Part shown: piece after piece, positions 45,019-56,124 of the stretch
Layout: every line of letters begins with the position of its first letter
Numbering within the stretch: the stretch's first letter is position 1
Assembly (NCBI RefSeq): GCF_026151205.1
Contig: NC_087080.1
Coordinates: 10,027,837-10,091,836, forward strand
Direction: 5' to 3'
Length of the DNA: 64,000 nucleotides
DNA from: Bolinopsis microptera
Lineage: Eukaryota; Ctenophora; Tentaculata; Lobata; Bolinopsidae
Notes under the pieces: model-generated
What the model saw: the letters and a program-made list of their open reading frames with translations, nothing else
Databases searched by the model: none
Told to the model about the DNA's origin: nothing
Program-made: the position numbers and the translations under genes

Positions 45019-48000
45019 ATGACTGCAACACAACGGGCCCAAGGCCAAGATTTCAGTTCAGAAAATGTTGATATTGTCTTCGTTATAGAGAATACTGCGG
45101 TCCTACATTCTCTCTTCAATGCATTTAAACTCAGTTATCTAGCCAAATTCTTAGAGTAAGTATCAACCCGTTTTTGTGATTGAAAATATACACTGTGTAC
45201 TATGATATGATGCTTCAAATTTTCCAAATCAATAATCGAAGTCAAAGAAACGTTCCTCATTTAAATGTGTGGTCTAAAATTAATTATACTGTGGGGTGGT
45301 TTTTTCCCTAGAACGTATGTTTGTCATGGTTTCACTAAACTTAATCCCTTTTCCCTTCCATCAACGTTAGTTGGGAAAAGATAACTGACATCCTTTAAAG
45401 CCATACTGACATACCCATCGTTTCAGGCAGCCCTCCTCCAACTCTATTTCCAGCGGTTTATTTGGCGAGGTAAGTGCTAGTTTTTTTCTAAATGACTAGA
45501 TGATTGTCTGATGATTAGTAGATATCAAATATGATCACCCAACCAATCAGCTCTATAATATGTCAGAATTGCTAGATCATGCTGCTTTTATTAGAATTAG
45601 AATTAAAGTTACACAGCAATACAATAAGAATCAAAATAATTTAAAGAAGCTTCAAACTGCTGTTCAGGACATTCAAGTCAGTCAAAAGCTTTTGTTATTT
45701 TACAGAAATTACATCATGATAACTTAAAGGTCTCAAATCATTACCTATTAAATAATGCTGTACCTAATTGTAAATATTTCAGTATCCTGTTCAACAGTAT
45801 GGTTTGGTTCTATATGGCACTAATGCCCCCGGAACCAGCGAATGCATATGCTGCTTTCCACCAACTCATGATTTGTCAGTTTTCCTCAACCAAATCAAAG
45901 AGATAAAGTAAGATGTAGGATTAATTGTGGTTATGCTGTACATAATGTAATAAATCCTAAGTTGCTTACTTACATTCATCTAAAATATTCTTCATCCATC
46001 TCCTCTTTCAGATTTGATGGCGGAGGTGCAGAATCTCAGGCGTTTGTTGTCGAAGGAATGGGTGTGGCACTTGAAATCTTTGATGATATGGAGATAACTA
46101 GGATCAATAAGAAGTGAGCTTACATGATTTTCATACTTTTACATTACATTACCTGGGTGTGACTTAAACTCATTTTAAATTTGATATTCAAATCATTTTG
46201 AATCTGATTAGAGAACACTAACTCATACTATTCCCAAGGCCCAAAGTTAAAAAACTTTGCATTATGGTCGGACAAAGCTCCCCATACCTGAATCCATGTC
46301 AGTTTAGTCAGAAATATACTGGTCGCTCGTGTGAAAGGCTTGCAAAGAATATGGCTGAACGAGAAATAAAGCTTTCTGTCCTTGCTCCTAGAAGAAATGA
46401 CCACCTCAAGAAAATTTTTGAAGCTGTGAGTTTCCTCTCAGATTTTGAATTATATCATGAATGTAACAGAGTAAATGTAAGGAAGGGCAAATTTCATCTC
46501 ACATCATATAGCCCTAATTTAATATAATTATAAACTATTTCCAGGCATGTCCTGAAGAAAATAGTATAAAAGACTTGGGTGTTGACCCACATCACATGAC
46601 TCTCATATCGGGATGGAGTTTGCCAGTTTCAGACCAAGCAGATAGTGCAACTAGTGCTGCAAAAGTGACTAGCTCTCCGCCCAAGAGTAAGCACGAAATT
46701 AAGAACGAAATTTCTCCTTTGAACATGAATGGATCACTTTGAAGTTCATCTATGCCCCACCGGCACCACAATCATGTATATTACACATTAGAGCAAACTA
46801 AAACTTTTAACAAAGTTTACCATGGTTTATTACTATTTGCAGAGGTGAGAAAAGTAAAAGCAGATAGTGGTCCAGCTAACCCAGCTTGGAGCACTGGTTC
46901 ACCCCACCATATCCAACAACCAGCACATCCGTCAGGCCAACAACCAGGCCCACCTCTCATAGACTTCAACCTTAATACCCCGTCGCCAAGTAACTTAGGT
47001 AGCGCTAATTTAACTTAAATTGTGTTTATTTTTATCGAGTAGCACTATAGTTGCTTATTTATCTCTGATTTAATACAATTTAACTGACATTGTTTGTTAT
47101 TTTCACCTCCTGTATATTTTGATTTCAGCTGCCGGTGTCGCTGCTGACCCAAACCAGCTGCATGTCCCTGACCTCCCAGTCCAATATCCTGATCCTTCCA
47201 ACCAGATTCACCAGCCCCGTATGCCAGGGCCTCCACACTTGCAGCAGGGTGCTGGGGGGGCGATACAACAGAACCCTCAGATACCAGGTCCTGTAGTCGT
47301 CATGCAACCTGGTCAAATGATGCCTGTTGGTCACCCGGGAATGATGCAACGACACATTCAACCTGGCCAAGTACAGGTATGATTAAATTCAAAATTTGGT
47401 TAAATGACTAGGTGAGAGAATGATGCAATACAAAGCTCTAGTCAACTTTTAAAAACCATATTATATCAATCATTTTTACAAACTCGTTGGGTGCTGCATT
47501 GCGTCTAGACATAAATTACTGATAACATACTCCATCAGCCTGGGATGATGCACCCTCAGCAACAACAGCGGATGATGCAAGTAGGCCAGCCAGGAGGCAT
47601 ACCCATGCAGCCTGGTGCACCAGCAGGTGCTCCTCAGAACATGGCACAAAATGCTTACTACAACAAGATGCTGCAGCAGCACCAACAGCAGCAACAGCAA
47701 CAACAACAGCAGCAACAACAGCAACAACCTGGTCAGCAGCCGAATCAGCAAAATAAGCGTTCAGTGCTGTGGAATGGACAGCTGGAATGTTGGGATGCAA
47801 AACAACGAGCTTCACCCATAATAGTGGAGTGTAATCTTTCAATAGATGCTAGTGTAAATGCGTATCAAGATACTTACAGCAGCATATCAAAGTGGCCTAA
47901 AAAGGCAGAATTTTCTTTTATGCCAGGCACTATTCCGGTGAGAGAGAATTTTGTATCACGGTTATTTTTAATAAACTCTACGTATTGTCTTGATCTCAAT

Positions 48001-51000
48001 TTTAACTTATTTCGATGTACCTTAGATACATTATAATATATTGAACATCGAGATTAAAATAGCAAAATATTTTTACTGGTTCTAAAAATGAACTATTTCA
48101 GAGTCAACTCTCAAGCACAAAAAGGGCAGCGAAGTTATATTTTACTCTTAATCCAAACAACAATCAAAACCAAGAGAATTCTAAAGGACAGGTAAGGTGG
48201 CATTATTGTCATGTCAAAAGTTATGTCTTTTCACTTATAAGGAATTATAACATGACGTCATGATAATAGCAATACATGTTATGTAAGTAACCATACCCAG
48301 TCTGCCCAGTCAAGTTTTAATATTATATATTTTTATTAGCCTGTTATAATTTAATTGAGTTAGTTATTTTATTTCAGATTGAAATAGGATTGACATCGAC
48401 CGGGGATTGTGGTTTGCTAACAGTAAATAGTGTAGGAGGTGGAAAAGAACAAGTACTCATGTTCTTCAGCACTAAAATGAAAACCTTCATGGGTTTATAT
48501 CCTTTCAACCAGGTAAAATGTCCATTATTGTGCTTAAATTGTGTACGATGTTCTGTAAGGTTATAATCCATTTATGATAATATCACGTATTGGTGCTATT
48601 AGGAATTTGAAGAAAATACCAGCTCCACAAAATATCAGCTCAGTTTCCTCATCTCCTCTATTAGGCCCAGTTTCAAGAGGAGCTAGCCGGAAAGTTGCAA
48701 GAAGCAGAATACTCAGCTGCTGTCAACACCTTGCCTAATCCACGCCAAGCTGTTCAGCAGCAACAGCAACAGCAACAAACTCCACAACAACAAAATCAAC
48801 AACAAGTTCAGCAACAACAGCAACAACAACAACAAGTCCAACAGCAACAACAGCAACAGGTTCAACAGCAGCAACAGCAACAGGTTCAACAACAGCAAGC
48901 TCAACAGCAACAAGCCCAACAAAAGCAGCAGCAAGCTAAGCAAATGCAACAAGCCAACATGGTCCAGGGTAATATACCACCTGGTAATGCTAACAACAGC
49001 ATTGCTTTCCAGCAGGCCATGATGGCTCAGCAACAAATGCAGGCTCAGGTTTTCTATATTACAATTCTGCTATAATTCTGCCATATAATTAACATAAACT
49101 TATCAATTATGACTTATCCCCTTCTTAGAACTTAAAAGCTAAATATTTTGATTGTACGTTTCGAACAAAGCATTCCGAGAAGGATCAAATAGTTTTCAAC
49201 ATCAAATCACAACAATAAATATTCGGTTCAGCAGAATCAGCAGAGGATGATAAGAGCCCAGGGAAACCCTCAAATGATGGGACCTCAAGCTGGCCAGATG
49301 AACCCTAGGATGCAAATGCAGAACCAGATCAACATGCAGCAGCAAATGCAACAATTCCACCAGATGAGTGCGTTTTTAGCAACTAATTACTATAGGGGGG
49401 CGTGGGGGGGGGGGGGGGGGGGGGCTATGTTAGTAATGCTCGTTTAAAATTCATGAATTTAACAAAATTCATTTAACATCTAGTCAGCAAGTAACAATCC
49501 TCCAATTATATAATATACAGCATTCACCAAGCTGATTAGAAAAAGATATAACTCCTCAATAAAACAGGAAACGTGCAAGGAATCCCTGCACAAATGCAGC
49601 AGATGCCCAATGCTCCGGTCATGGGTCAGATGACACAGAACCAGATCATGGCCCAGCAGCAGGGGCAGATGATGCAGCAAGGCCAGATACCCCAACAAGG
49701 TCACATTCCACAGAGCCAGATGTTACAGCAAGGTGGGCAACCAATGCAGATGAGGATGGCCCCTGGGATGCAGATGTCGAGTGAGTCAAAACATGATCAT
49801 GGGGTTAAATATACCTATCTGGTTTAGTTATAGGTAACGGGTTTATAATAACTTCCATTAGGAATATGATACCAAACTGGTCCCATATGTATCTATATTC
49901 TATAATTATATCATGCGAAGTTATTAAAAGTCCTCGGCTTTTGTTTCCAATGCTCCGCCATTTTTTGAACTAGAGCTCCAAAATTTGCTATGGTGATCAA
50001 GGCCAGGGTCGACCGGGGTCGGATTTCTGGCCGGGACCGGGAACCGGAAATTTTGACATCAAAAATGGCCGGACTGGGAATTTTGCCGGGAAAATAGTAG
50101 TTGCACTTATCTACTCACTGCTAAGTAGTCACTTAGTAACTGATAAGTAACTTCTTTTTAAAACGATCTGAGACATTTTATATTAATTTGTTTGTTTTGT
50201 ATTTGGGGTATTTATTTCTTTTATAAGATTTCTTGGGTTAAAAAAAGCTAAATAGATCTGAGCTTAGTATGATAGTGTATACGTGACTTAAGGACAAACT
50301 TCTTATTGGAATAAGGCGTAATTTTGATGCCGAGAACAGCCGAGAATAATACGGTGACTCAAATTGATTTTAACTATATTAAATCAGGAGCTTTTCTTGT
50401 TTGTTTGTAGATATTATGAGCATTCCCAATTTGGGCTGTTTCTGGCCTTCGATGCATTTATAAGCATAATTTAATAAGTTTACTTAATACGTTTTTCATG
50501 GTTATGAAACAATTTAAACTTAATTTTATTTGTAATGGCTTCACGACTGATGCATGTAATACCACAAATGTTTGGTTGAGTTTGTCATTGAATTTTGGTA
50601 AATTTTGTTTTTAGCGGGACAATGAGACGAATTCTGGGATAAAGGTGGAGTTTTATTTAGTTTTTACAGATTTTGAACTGAATAATTGTAGTTCTTAAAT
50701 TAATTCCGGCCATAATTCCCGGCAAATTTTGGAAATCCCGGTCGGCTCTTCGTTTTGGTTATGTTGTTGAGCTAGAACAAAACTAAGCTTAAATACCTGA
50801 TATCATTTTATGGGTTAAACTTGTAAACTCATGTACACGTAGACAGGTAAACATTCGTATTTAATTTATACACATAATTGAAAAGTAAGGACTAGTACTG
50901 ACGTACGCGTACTTCTCAGCAAAAATTTGACTAGATTATTTTGATTAAATACTAATGTAGCTATATCTGATGGTACAAACTGACTCTAAGTTTAAATTTT

Positions 51001-54000
51001 CATTGTATAAACATGTACAACATTGAAACTCAATTATCTAGACGTTAAGAATAGTAAGTAACTAAATGAATATTAAAAGAATAATAAATTACTCAATGAA
51101 TATTGAATGGGCATAAAACTGAAAGTCAAGAGAAAATATCAAACCCAATTTTGATTTGAACACAAATAGATTAACTTTTGGGATCTATCCGATTTAGTTC
51201 GAAGCCTCGTACTTCAGATACTAGTGATCCCAAAAGTTTTGTTCGTTCGTATCGATGAGGATAGTAATGTGCAAGACACCGTTTTTGCTATTACTGTCAT
51301 ATTATCATTGTTCCAATGTTCGAGTCGTACCTCGCTTCTGGCCGGTTGTAACTTGCACTTGCAAATTTAACCATTTCACGTGTGCAAAAAACTCATTCCT
51401 CGGCCTTGGCTTTGGCCGAACAACTATTCTTCGAATCGCCTTGGCTTAACTTAATACGGTCCCCCTCGGCCATGAAACCTGCCCTCGGTCGATTACCGAT
51501 CAAGGAAAGTTATCCATAATATTAAGGTGGAATTATAAGTTGAAGTTTTCAAACAGCTGCCACCAATTCAGCAATGTCCGCCTTGTCCAACCAGTTCAGG
51601 ATAAGTTATTTCTCCTGCATCATTGATCTGAACAGTCTCTGGGTGGTTATTTTCAAATATATACTGTACATTCCAGGCGTTCCACAAGAGAAACTTATAC
51701 CTTGAAATACCTCTCCTTCGTTTCTCCAAATACCCTTCACCCGGATCATGTCTATCTTTTGGTCTATCGTGTTCTAATCTTACATCTTTACAGTATACTA
51801 GCTTCATTCCTGCAGCTTTAAGTCTGATGAATAAGTCCTTGTGTTCGATTATGGCAAGGTCAGGGTCCCAGCCCCCAATGTCTATAATATGTTGGGTCCG
51901 TGCCAAAAATACATTAGAAGAAGTATCACATCTTACACAGCTAGGAAAGTTTGGAATTGTTTGATTAACCTTCGAACATACTCCAGTGAACATTCCAATC
52001 TCGGGATTGTTATTGATATTATGAAAGTACCCGGACTCCAAAAAAGCTGCAAATTCGACCTTTCCGTCGTATCTTCCAGAAGCAATTGTTGCATCAGTTG
52101 TGTCTAATATCTCAACCAATTTAGCTATATTGGTTTCCTCTGTGAAGTTAACATCGTCATCCAAAAGGAAGAAATATTCAGTCTTGATTTCTAGAAGAGC
52201 TAAATCTCGCCCCCTTGCAATGCCAAGATCCTCATCATTACTAACAATATATCTCATTAAAGGATACTCTGCAATTTGGCGCCTTGTCTGTGCTGAATAG
52301 TCATCTGGTCCGTCATCGTACACAACTGTTGGTAAATCAAAGCCAAGCTTCTCCCTCACACTCTTCGCTTGTAACAAAACCAGCTGAGGACGCCGAGCTG
52401 TCTTCACCACCAAAGTCACACATTCCCACAATTTAGTGCATCTTTTGATTTGCGGGAGGAGATTGACGGGTTCTCGTCTGTTAAACCCACAAGCTGCAAA
52501 GTTGCAGGAGATTCCAGGGGGCATGACTGCTTGTTTCAGCAGTTTTCTGTCCTCTAGGAAGAGTTCCTCTTCCATGAGTACTAGACGAGATGCAACTTTA
52601 TCACAAGGTGTTAGTCTGATAGGATCGTTAAGACAGGGACTGTATGTAACGTCTTTCTCTTTGAGAAGAGAGACAGGGCTGGGGCAAAGTTCCTTATCAT
52701 CCACTATCCGCGTCAAGAACACACCTTCGTTATATGCAATAATGAATGCACCAGTAACTATCGAGCATTCCACTAAATGAAGTGAAAACTCCTCTGTCCC
52801 ATGATTTGTACCGATTTCAACACATTTCCCTAGTCTTTCGTACACTAATTGATTGTCTTTTGTCAGACTGAATGCCTGCTGCATGTTCGGATCACAGAAT
52901 TGTACGACTAGATCTCCTTCATTTGTTGCATCAATACACCTTCCTTCATACCACAATCTGAGCCTGTGCTTGTAGAATGAGCCAACTTTGGTCTCCATCG
53001 AATACAATTTTGTTCGAAGTGTTGAGTCATTTAAGCGAACATTCATGATCGCTGATTTCCTCATTCCGTTATTGATTATTAACAGAGATATCACTAATAT
53101 AGCAAGAAGGAGCACTCTGCGATTACCATTGAGACACTTCCGTCTTATTGCAAACATGTTCGCACTCCTGGAAAAATTGACCAATTATATGTTTCATATC
53201 TTGGGCTATCACTATCAAGATATTAAATATAAACTACAGAATCAGAGAGTAAATTATAAACAACTTGTATTGCACTACTACAAATAGAAAAAGCTAGATT
53301 CGTCGGCCACGTCATACAATATTTGAAACGCGAGAGTACAGAGTAACGACAGAGGTTAGGTCAAATTAAGTATTAATCATCCTGAAAGGACATAACAGGA
53401 CATTAGTATAAATAGAATCCTACAACAATATTGTTAATGCTTTAATGACTAGTTGTTGCTTAATTTAAATAAAAAAGGTAGCTGACTGATTATTCACGTA
53501 CGAAAAAGTAAATTAAACAGTCAATAACAAGATTAATTTATTAAATTATTAAATTAATCGCCGAAAGCTTTACACGTAGATTGGTATGTGATGAAAGCAA
53601 GATCGGTAAAAGTTGGTAAAGTGAACAGAGCTAAAACTTGAGGCAACATAGCATCATAGAACGATGTGCTACAGTTATAAACAATACAAAAGAAAACAAC
53701 AAGACCTCTGCTAGGGTAATAACTAATAAGGTGTGAGAACACTACAGAAATGTATTCTAATCGTGTATTGAATGTAAGATGCAATACACGATATATCTTT
53801 AGTATTATACACTGTCGCGTAAGTGTTATCAATATCTCAAATTTCCACTTAAACTTTAATAATCTGACCTTAATTCAACCTGGTAGAATGTTACCAAAAT
53901 TATGCACTTTCATATCAGTTCAGACATTATGGACAAATATTAGAAATATTATCAAAAGCTAGTATAGGTGGAAATAAAACGTCTTTAGGGCATTTTTAAA

Positions 54001-55590
54001 ACATTCGGGACATTCTACAGATGATAATGATCTCACTGAGTAGGGTAGTTCATTCCAAATTTTTGGTCCACAAAACATAAATCAGCATCCGTTCGTTTGA
54101 TATGAGGAGCAGGAGGAACTTTCAACAAATAAAAGTCATCATTTAGTCTGGAACTTCGTCTTCGTACTTCACTCAAATTATTTATATTATACATAAATAC
54201 AACACAATTAATTTATAATGTAATGCTAGCATAAAGAAAATGATTCCCGAAATTAGCACAATGAAGAGAACAAGATGCTGTGTGAATATGGGGAATTCAT
54301 GCTCCACCGGTAGTCCCTACAGTAACGCCTCGATATTCCTCTCCCCTGGTTTAAAATCGTGCCTGGAAATTAAAATCGTTGAAACTATGTAGTTGTAGAC
54401 TGTAGAGGGCCTCGACGAATTCTTAACGGCCACCCAAAATTCGACCTGCTTGAACTTAAACAATCTGACCCAAATATTAAGAGCCCAAACTAATTATGTT
54501 GGCCGTCTACAATCCGACCATGCCTATTGCCAAATGTAAAACATTTACAATTTTAAAAAGTTGATTTTGTTGACTTGTAATGCAATAATCATTATTCTCA
54601 TCAATTGGATGCAATAACATAGGAAAATGAATCGTCAAATAACTAGTTGCAAGCGAAATAGTTTATTTTAACTAATATGTTAGTTCAATCTATTCAATGT
54701 TTACAGGAAACGATGAAATGATGATGCAGCAGCAACAACAAATGCAGGTACGTAAGTTTGTTATGTTTAAGAATATTCTAGGTACATACAACTATTTTTT
54801 AGGTTTTATTTGTTTACCGTGGTTACCAAAGTACAGTTCTTATTATTAGAGTCATTGAGTATGATCATGAGGTACTTACAAATTATTTAATAGACCAGAC
54901 ACTAACTGAAATAACACATTTTTATGGTGAACCTAATTACTTAAATGGTTAAGGTACTAAAATATTTGATATTATTACATTCGATCATTACTATTAATAA
55001 AGGGGTGCATTAATTATTGTAAATTGGTCAGTCCCGTTCTACATTATATTTGTTCCAGATGATGATGCAACAAAGAGGGCCAGGTGGTCTAACTATGCAG
55101 CAGCAACAACAACTGCAACAGAACATGCAAGCGCAGAACATGCAGAACAACCAGGTTTTTAGTTTGGATTCAGTACAAATACAAATTACCTAGCTAAATT
55201 TTATCCTCCATTTCATTTGTTCCTTCGCTGTATGATGGTTTGGTGGCCGACCTGTATCCGACCCCGCCCCCTGGGAATCAAACCCCGGTCGTCTGTATGG
55301 GAACAGTACATCATTAGAGCTTCCATTATGACATGAGTGCATACGGATTCGGGGTTGCCCCCCCCCCCTATACTGCAGTGAAAGCTGTACCGAAAGGACC
55401 GTGGCCGAAATGCAATTAGACAGGGAAATCGGCACCCCGACTGCGGTCGAACAAATTATTGATTATTATTTTTATTATATTACCTCCTATACATCATATC
55501 CTCATGTGATGCAGCCAATCTAATGAATTACGATGATGATATCTTTCTCAGATGATTCGACAGCAGCAGCCTTGGACTGGACGACAATAG
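45019..55590 (+). CDS. MED25: Mediator complex subunit 25
   Basis: MED25 links transcription activators to the Mediator complex in the nucleus. Exons: 45019-45155, 45427-45469, 45783-45907, 46012-46113, 46239-46425, 46545-46686, 46843-46998, 47129-47376, 47539-47937, 48102-48191, 48378-48512, 48665-49048, 49232-49367, 49568-49780, 54707-54747, 55059-55154, 55552-55590. Phases match throughout and total 2673 nt (890 residues plus stop). Residues about 10-205 are the von Willebrand A domain (VDIVFVIENTA, FDGGGAESQAF, KLCIMVGQSSPYL). Residues about 457-600 are the activator-interacting ACID/PTOV domain (KRSVLWNGQLECW, KMKTFMGLYPFNQ). Between and after are Q/M/P-rich tracts with polyglutamine near 429-447 and 615-680. 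The C-terminus ends WTGRQ. The exon 12 donor (CAG|GTTTTC) is weak. AATAAA lies at 55911. ATG 45019 is the first codon of the VWA frame and follows a splice acceptor by 23 nt. Confidence 0.93.
49396..49424. repeat. poly-G run in a MED25 intron
   Basis: About 26 G in a row with one early interruption, located 30 bp after the donor of exon 13. A pure G tract of this length can form quadruplexes and is prone to sequencing error. Confidence 0.85.
49998..50757. repeat. possible degraded inverted-repeat element in MED25 intron
   Basis: The left end is CCAGGGTCGACCGGGGTCGG with CCGG-rich sequence to about 50095. The right end, about 50700-50757, is CCGGCAAATTTTGGAAATCC then CGGTCGGC, loosely complementary to the left end (GGGAACCGGAAATTTTG). 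An AT-rich spacer separates them. Its similarity of theme to the hAT-like element at 56324 is suggestive only. Confidence 0.35.
51396..51500. repeat. diverged relative of the CCTCGG element
   Basis: Contains CCTCGGCCTTGG, CATGAAACCTGCCCTCGGTC and GACC-type ends similar to the element at 56324-56689. It lies just downstream (3') of the nested glycosyltransferase gene and is probably a partial, decayed copy. Confidence 0.45.
51568..53157 (-). CDS. type II membrane glycosyltransferase, B4GALNT-like (GT12-like fold), with N-terminal ricin-type lectin region
   Basis: A predicted Golgi enzyme that would transfer an N-acetylhexosamine, likely GalNAc, to a glycan acceptor. It is an intronless gene of 529 residues, nested antisense in a MED25 intron. 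Start: the frame opens further upstream at a TTG, but the first ATG is at 53157, 10 nt after an acceptor-like TTTTTCCAG. After a basic N-terminus (FAIRRK) comes a membrane anchor at about 15-29 (VLLLAILVISLLIIN). Residues about 60-140 show two ricin-like repeats (WYEGRCIDA, QFCDPNMQQAF, KCVEIG, HLVEC). The catalytic region reads CVTLVVKTARRP, GIARGRDLALL, FFLLDDDVNF (DDD 333-335, the probable metal site), SNVFLARTQHIIDIGGWDPD and EHKDLFIRLKAAG. Resemblance is to B4GALNT1/2-type enzymes; substrate is inferred, not shown. Confidence 0.8.
   Translation of the reverse strand: MFAIRRKCLNGNRRVLLLAILVISLLIINNGMRKSAIMNVRLNDSTLRTKLYSMETKVGSFYKHRLRLWYEGRCIDATNEGDLVVQFCDPNMQQAFSLTKDNQLVYERLGKCVEIGTNHGTEEFSLHLVECSIVTGAFIIAYNEGVFLTRIVDDKELCPSPVSLLKEKDVTYSPCLNDPIRLTPCDKVASRLVLMEEELFLEDRKLLKQAVMPPGISCNFAACGFNRREPVNLLPQIKRCTKLWECVTLVVKTARRPQLVLLQAKSVREKLGFDLPTVVYDDGPDDYSAQTRRQIAEYPLMRYIVSNDEDLGIARGRDLALLEIKTEYFFLLDDDVNFTEETNIAKLVEILDTTDATIASGRYDGKVEFAAFLESGYFHNINNNPEIGMFTGVCSKVNQTIPNFPSCVRCDTSSNVFLARTQHIIDIGGWDPDLAIIEHKDLFIRLKAAGMKLVYCKDVRLEHDRPKDRHDPGEGYLEKRRRGISRYKFLLWNAWNVQYIFENNHPETVQINDAGEITYPELVGQGGHC
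53158..54706. other. remainder of a MED25 intron, nothing coding
   Basis: AT-rich sequence between the nested glycosyltransferase start and the 41-nt MED25 exon at 54707. It must contain the promoter of the nested gene if that gene is independently transcribed. No recognisable domain in the short frames. Confidence 0.5.
55210..55440 (-). repeat. tRNA-derived SINE-like sequence (minus strand)
   Basis: On the minus strand the order is a possible A-box-like AGCTCTAATGATG, an arm TACTGTTCCCATACAGA, and then GGTTTGATTCCC, a B-box/T-arm motif. The spacing of about 35 bp fits a tRNA-type RNA polymerase III promoter. The stems are imperfect, so it is not a functional tRNA. It lies in the last MED25 intron. 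Confidence 0.4.
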
Positions 55591-56124
55591 GAAAAATTTA
55601 TAAATTCAAATATTTTGAATTAAAATACATTAATATTTTTAATTTTACGAAGTGGTAAATACTTTAAGTTGCTGGCAGCGAATTGAAATATAAGATCGAA
55701 TCTAAGATGTATTGAATTGTACTTACATGTCTTTTGTGAATTGTGTCTATTTCACGTTGTATAGGAGCCTCTCCAACGTTATTTATTTATGTCACGTCAA
55801 AGGGTAAAGAAGCTAGATATTCAGCTTGGGTAAAGTCCAAATGTGTTCCAATATTTATTATTTTATGACGATCTTATTTTAATTTAATGACTTTGTAAAG
55901 TTATTGTTTTAATAAAGCTGTTCCCCAAATTGTATATCAATAGACAATAATTATACCTAGTCAATACGTGGCAGTGCTCAGTGCCTATGCAGCGTGAACA
56001 CCCTTTACATTGCGATATGATAGATGTTACAAATTGTTGTTTTCTGAATTTTACTATTCAAGAATGTACTGATTATATCAATTGATGACCTTACAATAAT
56101 TTTATAGCTTCTCCAATAAATCTG

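Noticed and set aside
47476-47842. Long minus-strand leucine/valine-rich ORFs opposite MED25
   Set aside because: They are antisense shadows of the polyglutamine tract.
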